DNA from: Allacma fusca
Taxonomy: Eukaryota > Arthropoda > Collembola > Symphypleona > Sminthuridae
Assembly (NCBI GenBank): GCA_947179485.1
Contig: OX359247.1
Span: 27,752,801 to 27,816,800 of the forward strand
Reading direction: 5' to 3'
Length of the DNA stretch: 64,000 nucleotides
In this document: piece by piece, positions 12,341 through 24,850 of the stretch
Numbering within the stretch: the stretch's first letter is position 1
Layout: each line of letters starts with the position of its first letter
Made by a program: the position numbers and the translations under genes
Notes under the pieces: model-generated
Database searches by the model: none
Told to the model about the DNA's origin: nothing
Seen by the model: the letters and a program-made list of their open reading frames with translations, nothing else

Positions 12341-12412
12341 GCTGGGCTCCTCTCCTGTCCCTGCCTATCTCCCTACAGTACATAAGGTCGTACTTATAGA
12401 GAAAAAGGTATC
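12341..12412 (-). other. Candidate small exon (72 bp), product unknown
   Basis: On the minus strand, the acceptor AATTTGTTTCCAG and the donor CAGC|GTGAGTAT bracket 72 bases, open in a phase 1 to phase 1 frame containing YLFLYKYDLMYCREIGRDRR. There is no recognised domain and no partner exon, so chance is quite possible. Confidence 0.17.
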
Positions 12413-12959
12413 CTGGAAACAAATTTCCCTCAATAATGCACATATCAGTTAGTGGTTTCTCCACCCAAAGTTGCCGGAGGATTGTAACAGGCGTCATAAC
12501 ATAAATAAGGCAATGTCATCTTGATGATGGAGGATCTGGCTCTAAAGTTATTATTATTTCAGCGGGCCCCGGTCAGGGATTCACGATTATAATTATTGCC
12601 ATGACATTATTATCGGTGAAGGAGCTCTTCCTCAAGTACTAAGCTTGCTCCCAAGTCACTCTAGCGGAAGGGAAATAGTGACTATGGATTTATTTATGTC
12701 TTGTACGGTGAATTAAAAGGCGTTCTTGTCCTTCACTTCCGTTGTAATATTTGGGTGTACATTTGTAGAGTAAGGAAGAATCTGTTTGAGCTATAGGATA
12801 GTAATTGCTGAATCTGTGGATAAAGTAAACTTTTCAAGGGATATTCCAGAGGGAAAAAAATGTAACCTAAAATCAAGGAAAAGTTGTCGGAAAAAAAGCA
12901 TTTCTAATATGTAATAGTCCATGAAAAAACAAAGAGCGGGAGCATGTCGAATGAAGAAA

Positions 12960-12981
12960 GTGTGTGTGTGTGTGTGTGTGT
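12960..12981. repeat. (GT)n microsatellite
   Basis: About eleven uninterrupted GT units. Confidence 0.9.
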
Positions 12982-13231
12982 CATATAGTGTAGAAACACT
13001 TGCCTTGCTGCTTCAACACATTACGATTCTGATTGGGAGTTATAGCCTCAAAAGTTGAATAGGCCAGATGAATTGTGAAAAATATTTATGGCTCCTGGAA
13101 TAACAGTAACTTCCGCTATTGACCCTACTCACCCTATTGAATTACCGAAATTTTATCACTTACGCGAAAATCAAATGGCCTTTGGTCATTTCCTCTGCAA
13201 TTTAGTCACATCATAGTGTCAGGACCGTGGC

Positions 13232-13344
13232 GGAGGTTCTCAAGAGAAAATACGCTTTTTGGAACCTCCTACAGTTATCCGTACCGTATTATTTTGCCAT
13301 ATGTAGGTACATATCCATGTATCTATACATGGGGCAAAATAATA
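13232..13344. repeat. Cluster of hairpins
   Basis: The first hairpin has the 8-base arms GGAGGTTC (13232-13239) and GAACCTCC (13262-13269). The second has perfect 12-base arms TATTATTTTGCC (13287-13298) and GGCAAAATAATA (13333-13344). Inside its loop is a third near-palindrome, CCATGTAT-CT-ATACATGG, at about 13316-13333. No flanking duplication was identified. Confidence 0.7.
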
Positions 13345-15864
13345 TCCAGTTATTTTCTAGCAATCATAAAGGGTCTCCAGTAATCTCATCGACATAACGG
13401 CATGGTGCTCATTGACTAGCAAAAGTGTGACTGATTTGTTTCTGACGTGTTGCTCAAGATTGGAGAATATGGGCCTTTTTCCCTACAGAATTAAATTATA
13501 GAGCAATAAACACAGGAAAATTATGATAAACAGCTTGGACTGGAGTGATTTACCGAGTAACTTAGTCGATTTTATTGGATTTCCCTGATAAAAAAAAACT
13601 TTGGATGGTGTTGGTGTGAAGGAAGAAAAAAAGTCGTAATATCATTACAATAAAATATTGCGTTATTTTAGCGATATTTTCCGAGAATATATTTTATTTA
13701 TAGGAAATTGAAAAATGGTTCTTCAAAGTTCAGCGTGAAGTAAGGTTGAGGCATACAGTATGTGCTCCTAAGTGGATTCAAGCTCGTAGCAACAAAGGGA
13801 GGGAAGATCTTTTCAAAGGAAAAATAAGTTTGAAATTGTTCAATTCACCCGCAAGACCCTCGGTGAAAAGTGACAACAAACTTGATTCTGGGAGGTTTAT
13901 TAGGGGCGGTGCAGTACGCACTGTAAATATGTAAGAGGATAGTTTATTGGGCTTGGAAATTGAATTTCTCAATTTTCTGAAAAATACTTTCGCTCAGCTT
14001 GTAGTGTCGAAGTTCGGGTTACGAATCAATGGCATCTTCCAATCCATCTTTTCCCTGTAACTCACTTTCAACTTGTTTTCCAATTGTGGGGTAACTAAAG
14101 TGACATGGCCTGAACCCGCGCCGTGGGATGCAATACCCAAGTTTGAATGCATCCACTGATGAAGTGATGATGAACCGTGTTTTCTAAATAAGCGGATGCA
14201 TTTTACCCATTTGATTTTGGGTGGTTACGGGGAAGCTTCAAGGAACATATGAATAGGTGCATACATTGGTAGTTTTAGGCGTTCATCCTTACTAACACAT
14301 TGGACTTTAAAATGTTCAACACATTCATTGTGTATACACTAAACATCAACTAGCCATAATGCACTTGCTCTGTAAATGCATTTGAAGAACAAATAAAAAT
14401 ATCTCATTCAGTTTCTGATATTATTGTAAAGGATGAAGTCAGAGTCAAAAAACTGGAATGAGTAAGAACGTAAATTTTGCATTTGATTCAATAATCAAGT
14501 CATTCTAGTATAAATGAGTAGCAGTAAACAGCTTGAGATTTAAGCTAGAAATTGTACATGATATGAACTAGTGAACTTCAATTTCATAAATAGAAAAGCA
14601 TCTGGAACTATTTTCCCATCTTTGCAACCAGTCCTCTCAAAAGGGTATTCGAATTTCAAATATTTTTGCAGAATCGGCAGTAGATATTTGTTCTACTGTT
14701 TACGTTCACCTTCAAATACGGACATGTATATATTGTTTAATGGCTAATTGATTACAGGCAGACAAAATTCTCTCTTTCGCATCTTTTTAAGTTGTAGACA
14801 ACACCTAAAACCACCAAACGTTCAATAATCGACTAAAATATTTATAGATGATAATATAGTCAGGAAATTCATTTATAGTGTCAGATTTGTGACAGCTGCT
14901 GAAGTTTTAATATATTGTCCCTTAACACCGTACTTTGTACATTGATTTTCACTTAATTATATAAAATAAAAAATATTATGAGATTTGCAATGTGAAATGT
15001 TTTTCCACTATCTTGTAAATAAGTGTATTTTGGGAAGTTTTCAGGGCGAGGAAAATAAATATATCTGACAAAATGAAAACGGCTAGCTTACGACAAAGTC
15101 ATCTCTCGCTTTGTTGTTTATCTCGTGGAAATAAGTTCCATAATTTGCAGAGTTGTCATTTTTACAATTTTAGACATCATTTAATTAGTTTGTACATTTT
15201 CGAACTTTATAAATTACCCCAGTCGCGTGAGAATTAATTGTTGTTTAATAAGCCAACTTTTTCTCCGCCACTGTTGGAGCCCGAAATCGAGATTCCCAAC
15301 ACCTAGGAGCCCCATTGTAGGGTGCAACGTAGGTTTCGTTGACCAACTAGTTGCGTGGAGGTTGTTTTCTTCACGTCTAGTATACATCAGAGATCTTCTA
15401 TGTGCGAGGATTTATAAACATTTACGACCAAAGTCGTTTTCTGTAGCTTGAATTACCCGAGTTGTGATCATTGATTTAGTTGCTATATCGCACCACACTC
15501 TCAAACCTATGTTCACGGCGCCATCCGTTGCAAATACGGAAAGCAAATATTTCTCTTGGATATTGTTCTCAAACAATATTTCTCATGAAATACCATGCTT
15601 GCAATATATTCAGAAATCCTTTCATATACTACACAATAAAACGCGCTACCGCAAAAAGTTAAGCTAACTTGCGTATTTGAATAAAAAACTTTCTTTTACG
15701 TTTATAATTTGCCAGCACCCTAGCTAGGCAAACTTCTACAAATGTCACCCTCCTAAAGCATGGCAGCCTGCGCCGCCGAAAATTCGGCTAAAAAATATGA
15801 CACTGGCTTTAAGTACCCTGAAGTTGATTTTCCAGAGAATGGGTGAAAGTGACTCCAAGTTTTT
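13345..15864. other. Gene-free interval
   Basis: No gene supported. Overlapping opposite-strand frames at 13746-13972 lack any recognisable domain. The rest is AT-rich noncoding sequence. Confidence 0.5.
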
Positions 15865-15916
15865 ACTCGCGGTGAAAAAGTCAGCGAAAAACTCGTGGTG
15901 AATAAGTCAGCGGAAG
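15865..15916. repeat. 26 bp tandem duplication, two units
   Basis: Unit 1 (15865-15890) begins ACTCGCGGTGAAAAAGTCAG and unit 2 (15891-15916) begins ACTCGTGGTGAATAAGTCAG; about 23 of 26 bases match. A degenerate GGGTGAAAGTGACTCC just upstream (about 15841) could be a third, older unit. Confidence 0.75.
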
Positions 15917-16440
15917 ATAGTTTCACATGGCTATTTCTCGCCATTTCCCCCTCGAACCATGGGCGACGGTTCTGTTTCTGGCTTTTGAGATTTTTTCCTA
16001 CACTTTTGCAGGTTAAAAGGACCTGAGTAAACTTTACATGTCACATGGGTAAAAAAATGTCTTTCAAAGGAAGCACTCTTACACTTTCTAGACGAACTGT
16101 TTTCGTGTTTCCAAAAAATTGTCTATTTATGAACACATGAGAATTATTATTTCCTCTATTTGCACTTACTAAACTTTCTTAAATAACCGTAGTAGTTAAT
16201 CTCAGTTTGAAAAAATATATTTTAGATACTAACAAAACTTTTCGAGTAGTGTCTTCAAGGGATGGATATAAAATACAAATTGTTGTCAGCATGTGTTAGC
16301 ACAAAATCAGAACATACTCATTGTTAACTTCACCAGCTAATTGAAAATCTGTAGCAGAGAATTAACAGAAGCTGGAGGTACTTGCCTGCAAAAGACAAAA
16401 AAACCAGACATGTTCTAAAACTTCATTTAAAATTCATCCG

Positions 16441-16645
16441 CTTAGTTAGTCAACCATAAACTAATGGTTCCAGAATATAATCTCCTGTACATTGCACATA
16501 CATATTCTCAATTTCCAAGTAATAAACATTTCCGTCAGCCATAATTCGCCACGGACAGAAAAAATACAGGTTCCAAAGAAAACATGAGAAAAAACGAAGA
16601 CTAAGCAACTCAATTAATTTTTGCGAGGTAAAAGAACGATGCTTG
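16441..16645 (+). repeat. Diverged dispersed repeat, copy 1
   Basis: Shares ordered blocks with 54755-54935 in the same orientation: TTAGTCAA..ATAAA..ACTAATGG, then ATAATTCGCCACGGACAG, then TTTTGCGAGGTAAAA followed by GATG. Block spacing is similar (77 versus 69 bases between the last two). Family unknown. Confidence 0.55.
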
Positions 16646-17062
16646 AATTTAACTTAAAATGTGTTCATTAAAGTTAATATTTGAACTCTCAACTCCAACA
16701 ATTGTACGTACTTCTAAAACAGGGAGCATATTAGCATATGTGTATCTACACATAGAGTCTCAACTCTCAATAATACAGTCTGAGTAATTTTCAAGGTATC
16801 ATGAGTATACTTCAAAAGACATACACTCTAAAAATGATTTTCTTTAAGAAAAAATGAGCGTACATAAGCTGCTGACAATGGTGATGGTCAGTTGGTTAGT
16901 TTAGATGTACCTGCTCAAAAATATTGTTTACTATTAGTGTGCCGATTGGATGTAAGTAGACTAAACATTTTGTCAAGTGTCAAAGAACGCCGCCTTGTTT
17001 TCCCAAGTTGACTATTGACTACTAACAGAGAGAAGGTAAGGGTGTTGTTAACCACGTAGGGC

Positions 17063-17457
17063 TCATGCCAAGAAAGTCAGTGAGCAGCACAGAAACAGTC
17101 GGATGCTTGTGTGCGGACATCCAGGCCGGGTACACGAAAACATGAAAAAGCTGAGGACCCAGATACAGTGTAATAGGAATGTTATGCTCCAGGAGCCTCC
17201 CGGGGTTGATTCAAGCTGTAATAAATCAATCAGTAAGTTTATGGATGTTACACGAACCATTATTACCGAGCTCTCCACTCCTCGCACTTATTATTAGTCA
17301 ATACTTACCATCAGTCCTGTTACATACTGATATGATTTTGTCAACTTGACGGCATTGTTTCACCCTGCTCTGACAGAATGTTACAGCAACGTACCTATGT
17401 ATACTATGCACATACATGCACACCGCCATCCCCATCAACGGCACCAGTTCCCTTGTC
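17063..17457 (-). other. Candidate spliced transcript on the minus strand (lncRNA or small gene)
   Basis: Reading the minus strand, the acceptor GGTATTTTTCCAG precedes an exon at 17457-17309, which ends at the donor GATG|GTAAGTATT. A 93 bp gap follows, with a branch-site-like TTACTGAT and the acceptor TTGATTTATTACAG at 17216, after which a second exon starts at 17215. The first exon is open for 49 codons in one frame (includes CQSRVKQCRQVDKIISVCNR). That frame stops two codons into the second exon, which would suit a final exon that is mostly 3' UTR. The second exon also has its own open frame in another phase up to 17063. No protein family is recognised. Confidence 0.35.
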
Positions 17458-17766
17458 CTGGAAAAATACCGAAGATGTGACCTTTATTTACAATTTGTAC
17501 AACTATTTATATGTGTACAAAGACAGTCACCACTCTTGACTCAAGACAGAGGATAAGGTTGAGGAAAATGAGATCTAAAAACGCGTCCTGCAATCTTCTC
17601 CTCTTGTCAGTACTCCTATTGGGTCTCTCTTTGTTTTCTACTGCTCTGTTCTAAGTGCCGCCATTTAAGAGAATACACAATAGTGGGACCTGGAGGTTGC
17701 AGAAGGGAAGCTGGATCGTCACTCACTCAGTCCAAAGCTAAGTTTGAGTATGATAAACAACTCTAA

Positions 17767-17785
17767 TGTGTGTGTGTGTGTGTGT
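17767..17785. repeat. (GT)n microsatellite
   Basis: About nine GT units, slightly interrupted at the 3' side by CTGTGT. Confidence 0.9.
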
Positions 17786-20700
17786 CTGTGTCGTAAAAAC
17801 TAATCGACACATTTCTTTTACTTCTTAAAGGCCTGAAAAATTCCAGTGAAGCAATAAACCTCCTCTTATTTTCTTAATCGCGGTTCTGGAACCTCTGAGT
17901 GAGTGAATGAGACTCGTCCAAGGAGACAGTGGTTGAACTTTCGGATTGGCGACGTGTCCCACTTGTTACACTTGGCGTTCCCGTATTTATGACTATGGTA
18001 GGACCAACGGATACATATGGATGTAGAAGTTACTATATGGATAGTCCGTAGTCTATAGACTTTTATGTAGTTCCATCATTCCCGAAGATAATCTCCCTTG
18101 ACTGGGGCAGACATCTGTTTCGTTAGTAATCCAGATACGCTATCTCCGTGAGGAAGCTTTAAGACCCACTGTGGCAATAAGCCACCCAGTTTTCTCGAAA
18201 GAAATAATGAATTTATTATCGTGAATTTCCTCCATCGTTACGCTCCATTCAAGTGAAGAGACAACTTTATGATTTTATTTCCTTATTTATGACCCTGGGC
18301 AATAAATGCAGAACATAAAGAAATAAGGAAAGGATGTTGGAACAACAGAATTCCTTCGAAACTACTCAATCCAACATGATCGATGCGTCTACACCTCCTT
18401 ACCTTGTAAATCTTGTTGTTTCCAGTTGTCATATAGGAAAAGGCATCGAAACAATACTACCATAACTGTGTGTAGCTCAAATCTCAAATCCAACTCAATT
18501 TTACACGCTCAACTAACAAATCCTATTTGCAGAGTTATGACAAAGTTTTACATAGACAAGCACCGGGCTTAGACTTCAATCTCCTATGTCTTGTGGCAAT
18601 TGAATATTGTATTAGTATACCCGAAGAAGGGTAGTATAAAAATATGTATCTACAGAATCAATTCCTACGGATTTTCTCAAGAGACAAGCAATATCCTTCC
18701 TTATTGACTTGTGTCCTCACTTGTATGATGTAGTCAAACAAAAATGTACCTCAGAATAACTAGATTCATGATTTGGTTGTAGGTAGCTGCATCCAAATAT
18801 CAGGACTCAAGAGCTTCTCAAGCACAGAGGAGATTTACATGTGTATTTCCATCGATATTCGGATTGGGTTCGATTCTCTGTACACTCACAGTTATGAGAA
18901 CAATATGGGAAAATGTTGGGTTATTATTCAATAAAATAAGTGGCTCCATTGAAGCTTGAATGGAGGAACAAACCCAACAGAGCCAAGTGGAGTCCTCATA
19001 TTCTCAAGTGCTATGGGAATGGATATTTATTTACAAGTTATCATATGAGGCGACTAACGATAAGTTGACATGGCAGCAGATCTCATACTACAACGTGTGC
19101 TCCCTATTGTCCGTGTCTATAAATATTAAGATTTGAGTCCTGAAAACATTGTGAACATTTCTGGCATCATGTATAGTTTTAGCAGGGATTTGAGTGTAAA
19201 CCCATGCTTGGGAACTACATTGAAGAGAAATGTATTTTCTCTTAGGCATCGAGCGGCTACGTGGAGCAACTTTTTTTTATTCCTGTAACAAAATAAAGAC
19301 ATATGAAGGGAGAGATCACGGGAAAATATGGAAATAGGCATACAGAATAACCCTGGAGTTGGAGTTGAACTGGATGAGTTCGCAATTGAAGGAGTGTGTT
19401 CCTTTCAACATCTTTTTCAGTGATGTATGCAAATTTCTCAATGCTATATGGTCCTCAAAAGATACTTGAGACATGCTTCATCGCTTCGTGTTGCAACTTT
19501 CATCCCTCATCATAAGTACAGCCGTGCTCGTGTCAGACTCTATTAACGTCCGCACAAACTGTCTGATAAGGGATGAGTGATTCAAGATCGGGGAAATGCA
19601 ATGCGCTGGCTCTGCAGGAGGTTGCTTGCATGGTAATATTTTCTCAAAAAAATTAGTAGGACAAAATATTGCACAAGTACGTATAATTATACTGTAAGAC
19701 TTATTCCAATGCTATTCTCTCATAAAAATTAATTCCACGGAAACATCAATGCAAAAATCAATAAACTTTTAATTTTTTTAAGTCTCATCCGTACCCAACT
19801 TTGTACTTTTCACTTTGGAGCGAGCTAATGCCCAATTACATATTTATTAGCAATGTCAGTAAGTCAGAGAAATCAATTTCATTCCAAACCCTAAATACAT
19901 GATGCAAAGGAAATCATGAAGTTTAGGAAACAGGGCCTAACACCTCATGCTGTTCCTTGAACCCGTTCAAAAAATATGAACAAATGATAAACACTGTACT
20001 GCCGTAACCTTGCAGCGTTCCGAAGTTACAGCACGCTGTTCCCGTCCAAAGGAAAATCGAGAGAAGCGTCAGCAATGTCGGTTGAGTGCACAGCAAGTGA
20101 CTAATGAGGCCCATTGTAGGGATTTGTAGAAAAGTTTGGTCAAGTGGACCCTGGTCACGTGCCCTAATTCCCCCGTGTGTTTTGTCAATCCTTCATAATG
20201 TGTACAAAACTTGATGGATAAAACCCATTGTTGGACAAAAAAGGAGAGTTTTTGATTGATTCCTCTTCCTTGTCACGTCGCTCATGTGGCTTCCCATAAT
20301 CATCATCTGAAGCTGTATCCTCATCTCCCGGCAGCCGCCTTTATAATATATTGTATTTGTATTTTGTTGTAAACGATGTTTCTCCATATAATTACACGTA
20401 TACTGTGAGCTCAAATCATGTCAAACATGTTGGACCATTGACTGACTACGTGTATTGACAACAGTGAATAATGCAGCAAGTAACACTATGTGCATGAACT
20501 ACTCGAAGTTTTGCTTGCATACTTATGTGCTATGCATATGTATGTTTATTCACATTTACAACGTGTTTATCAATGTTTCGTAAATGCTGAAGGACTTTTT
20601 TTGCTTTTGTTATTAATCTGAATGTGCACAAGCTCATCATTTTGAGATGATCTCATAAATGAGATTGGGATGAGTTCTCCAGGAGAATAATATTGCATGC

Positions 20701-21064
20701 CTCATTGCTTATTGCTTCGCTTTTTTTACTGAAAATAGGGAAACTCAGACGTGTCAATTATTACACGATCGTGAGATCGATTTGAGTTCATTTTTTTGTA
20801 ATCTGTTTTTTTCCCCTGATGAGCTTTTTCAGGATATGTATGAAAATGTGCTACAGTGCAATTTATCATACTGGCGTTAAACTAATGATGAGCTCCTTGC
20901 ACCTGCTTCGGGAAGTTACACAATAGAGAAATGTCCATGTATAGATATTGCACTGTTTCAGTTTTCACTAACTGGTATGTAGTAACTTGAGTGACTGTGA
21001 GAAGGTGGACGTCGCCAGAGGTCTGTTTAAAAATTTATGGAGTCTGATGTTTACAGAACACTCC

Positions 21065-21271
21065 TCACGCTATATGCCACAGACAAATAGAAGTAAATGA
21101 GACAAAAATCAGTAGCCACAATGATGAGATTAGTCTTTTGTAAATACAATTGACTGAACGTGATATTGGCTGACTGGAGGTAATGTTGACACAAGTAATG
21201 TGCTCTCTAATATGGGAGCTGTCAAAGTGAACATATCCGAGGAGGAAATTGGATCCGTCCACCAGCGCCAC
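21065..21271 (-). other. Candidate terminal exon with hydrophobic C-terminal tail
   Basis: The minus frame reads through HITCVNITSSQPISRSVNC and ends in a hydrophobic run (LISSLWLLIFVSFTSICLW) just before the stop. This pattern is seen in the last exon of membrane-anchored proteins. The upstream acceptor is weak and no partner exon was found. Confidence 0.18.
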
Positions 21272-24200
21272 CTTAGCTGATCATTAAGCTTCATTAATCA
21301 AGTTGATACCAACTTCCGGCCCATTGATAAATAATGATATGTACTTGGATCCTCTCCTTTACAAGTGTCGAATCACAATGTCTTTTCTCATTGCACGTCT
21401 AAAAAATCGTATGTATACTTTCAGAAATCCCCTGACTTGATAATGTCAACTTCGTATGAACTCAGTGTGTTTCCAGAATGTGTACTACAACTTTTTTCTC
21501 GGGGATGTTATACTTCAAATTATTTAAACTTGGGGTATAATAGATGATGATACATACATACATACTTTACTTTACCAAGCACTGCTAAAGAAAAGAACCC
21601 CTCTTGTCAACCATGGAAAATAAATGACAGGTCGTTAAAAAGGTAATCCGAGAGTTAACAATGCACGTCATTCCGGACCTACTAAAAGATCAATTAAATT
21701 GATGTTCACCATTGTTACGTCGTAGCTTCCACAGTTCCAGTTAGCCCTGTATTCAACCACAAGTGTACACACGTTTGCCTACTCCGAAATAAAAATCTCA
21801 TGTTTGTATAATTATGAGAAGTATTTAAAACATCGTAGCGAAACCTGTAGATACTAAACTTTTTACAAAGTATCTAAACGTAATTTAAAAATGAATTTCA
21901 AATGCACGATTTTTTAATATTGCAAGTGTTGAATAATCTCCCTATATTTTGCATGATCATGAGCTTCATATGTACATTTACATATGATTTCGACACCACT
22001 CCTATTGTTCCTAGTACTTAGTATGTCAGGCCAATACAATACTTATTGTTAGATCATGGAAACTATTACAAATTCAAAATTGAATTGAATCCATGTGAAC
22101 TTCCAATATTATTCTTCCCGGACTTCCTAGGCGGTATACTCAACAATTTACTCATCTAGAAGTTTACCAATAGCGGACTGGGTCTGAATATAACAGCACT
22201 GCTGGACACCGTTCTATTTGAACAATATTTTATCGGTTACTTTTACAATTAGTATGAATAAGCCTCTTGAATGTTACAATGAAAACATAAGGGCCCAATT
22301 AAAAATATTTCCAGCAAGACACGTCGACCCCCTACAGACGATGTCGCGTGTCAAAAAGGCGTCTTCAAGTTCCCTATCCTAACACATTATGTAGTAAATA
22401 ATGGTCCTACAGCTCAACCTTTTAAACTACACTGGATGCTATGAGGGAACCCAATCCCTAATCCATACCTTCATAAAATTTCAATAATGAAACTATTACT
22501 TATTAACTTAAATTTTGTACGGTGCACAGAATTCTACTATTTCCGTATTAAACAAAAAGCCATTTAGGAAAATACATTCGAAAGCCACGTTGTGAGGTTC
22601 AAGTAATTTACATCGAATTGTATCTAGGAATTTTAAAAATATTTCCTGGATTGTTTTGCAGTATCATTACCTACAAAAGTCTACAAATCGGGTGGGGAGT
22701 AAAGCTCATAATGCCCCTAAGTGAGAAGCACCGGGTTAATACAGAATCGCATGAAAAAATATACTGAAATAATTTCCTCTAACTTTCCTCTTTTTCCTAA
22801 TAATTATATGATGTAAGCCAAAACTGGCATGCTTTAATAGCATATATTTAAATTCTGTTCTTGCCAAGTGCACTAAGGAAACTTTCACACGGGACATTCC
22901 GTATGTAGTAGCGTTGAATAAAAGTCCGTCATGACATACACCCAACTACTTTCACTCTCACATGTAGTAATAAATATTACATACACGGAATCTAGAGATA
23001 GATAATGGATATTCTTAAACAAACTTTATGTAAGGCTTGGTTTATGAGAGCCTGAATCCACCCATACACTGCACACAATTACTACATTGAATCCAGAGTC
23101 GAGGCAGGACCCGGACCTTACTGACAACTGTAAATTCAATGTTTGTTTGTGCCCCAACGTGTGCTCTCATTGTTCCCCAAAGGTTTTAAACTGGCGGACA
23201 AACTCGGTGTACATGGGATCCCATACAATGATTTGCATATGCTTTCAATCAGTGCTTAATTGTCCGAGGCCACTTCCTGGCCTAAATATTATCGTACATG
23301 TGCAACCCTTTCGATCGGGCTTGGGTGGGTAGAGGATTTATTGTCAACTGATAATAATGGAACACATAACAAGTAACGCTGGACAATTCAAAGGTACTCG
23401 AAACGGGGGATTCACAAATTGTCTCATAGTCAGCCGACGCAACCCAGACGCGTGTTTATATCATAGCTGGCAATAGTTATGTCATTTACGTCCGATCCTC
23501 TCTCTTGTTCTACGATGATTACTTGAAATTCCCAGTGTATCCTCCTCCAATGCATAAATATAGAGGAGTGAAAAGAAGTGAAATCCGGACATGATTTTGA
23601 ATTTTAAACCTAAAATATGGACGGGCTTCACATGTCTGCTTGAAAAGAGCATTGAGAATAAATGGATGTAAATATTAGCAGGTCGAGTGGGTACGAACGG
23701 GTTCTATTCTCCGAGTTTGCATTCACCAACTAATTTATTGACGCTTAATGATCTGCTTAACTCTTTATTTACTTCTTGACAATGTTCTCGTCTGACTTTG
23801 GTGCGTGTCATCATTCCCAGTTTCCTTGCTCCTTTTGCAAGGGAGTGAGTCCCGGACTCTTCCAACCCATTTCAACTGTCATTAGTGAGAAGGGCATGGG
23901 TGGGAAATGTTTTGTCGGATCAAGTACACCATTACAGTTCAGTTTAGAACAATTTAACATTTTTTTTTATACACGAGTTTAAATCAAGGTCTCTACAGTA
24001 CAATAAGCCCATCTCAAAACTATTGATCATGCTCACAGCCTCTTTGTAGATACTTGCTTTTAAAAATGTTCAAAGCTCAATCAATACAGTAATATCCCTA
24101 CATTCACAATTTACTGTTAACTGGTTCTCACACATTTTTTTCCTTATTTCAGAATGTAAGTAAGTAACTGACTCGGAGCTGGATTACATTCGGAATTTAG

Positions 24201-24817
24201 ATACTTACTGTACATACATACATATATGAATGATGTTGATGGAGCGAGACCGCGCCGGAAGACCATCAATAAAATTTTAATGAAACCGAAACACATTCTG
24301 CCTGCTAGTCTTCTTTCGTGATGGACATTGCAGTTTCACCCATAAACTACAGAGACATATTATGATGATCAATGATCAGGAGTTGTATCTCTGATGGTAA
24401 AATAAAGCCTATGTGAATCTCCATGGAAGTTCGGACAAGGATGAAAGCTACAATTATTTACTGTTGATTGATCTATATACCCTTATACACCCCCGCATAC
24501 TACTAGGCCCTCTCATTGTTAGGATTATGTCCGCTCTATAGGAAGTTAGAACAGCAACTATTAATACAGTACCAACTAGTATGACACCCACGCAGCTAAA
24601 AGCCACTGAAATATGTAGTGATACAATGTGATGCTTACATATGCTGTACATGCATTTTTGGAGGATCCACTTCCGAGTGATGGTCTCTCAGAGAATTCCG
24701 TGTATCATTTCCACCCCAATCATAAAATAAGATCAAAGTTGAGCAAAGAGAAGAGATTCTTCACCCTATTTATGATCCCGGTGGAAAAAAAATCCTCGTC
24801 AATCTTGTAATTTCCGG

Positions 24818-24833
24818 CGGGTCACAAGACCCG
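24818..24833. repeat. Small GC-rich hairpin
   Basis: CGGGTC-ACAA-GACCCG is a perfect 6 bp stem with a 4-base loop, just upstream of the candidate acceptor at 24850. Confidence 0.6.
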
Positions 24834-24850
24834 ATACCTCTTGTTTTCAG

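Larger units (their letters stand above)
17458..24850. other. Gene-free interval with weak exon candidates
   Basis: No gene firmly supported. A GT run lies at 17767-17785. Minus-strand frames near 19126-19341, 19923-20114 (signal-peptide-like start) and 21065-21271 (hydrophobic tail) and a plus frame after an acceptor at about 18536 look mildly protein-like but are unlinked and unrecognised. Confidence 0.45.

Noticed and set aside
17103-17297. 64-codon plus frame over the minus-strand spliced candidate
   Set aside because: The plus strand lacks a good acceptor before it; the splice signals support the minus strand.
18780-18860. tRNA-like GGTTCGATTCT
   Set aside because: No A box or acceptor stem upstream.
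24228-24280. RDRAGRPS-like frame resembling a transposase linker motif
   Set aside because: Only about a dozen residues before a stop; far too short to call a transposon.
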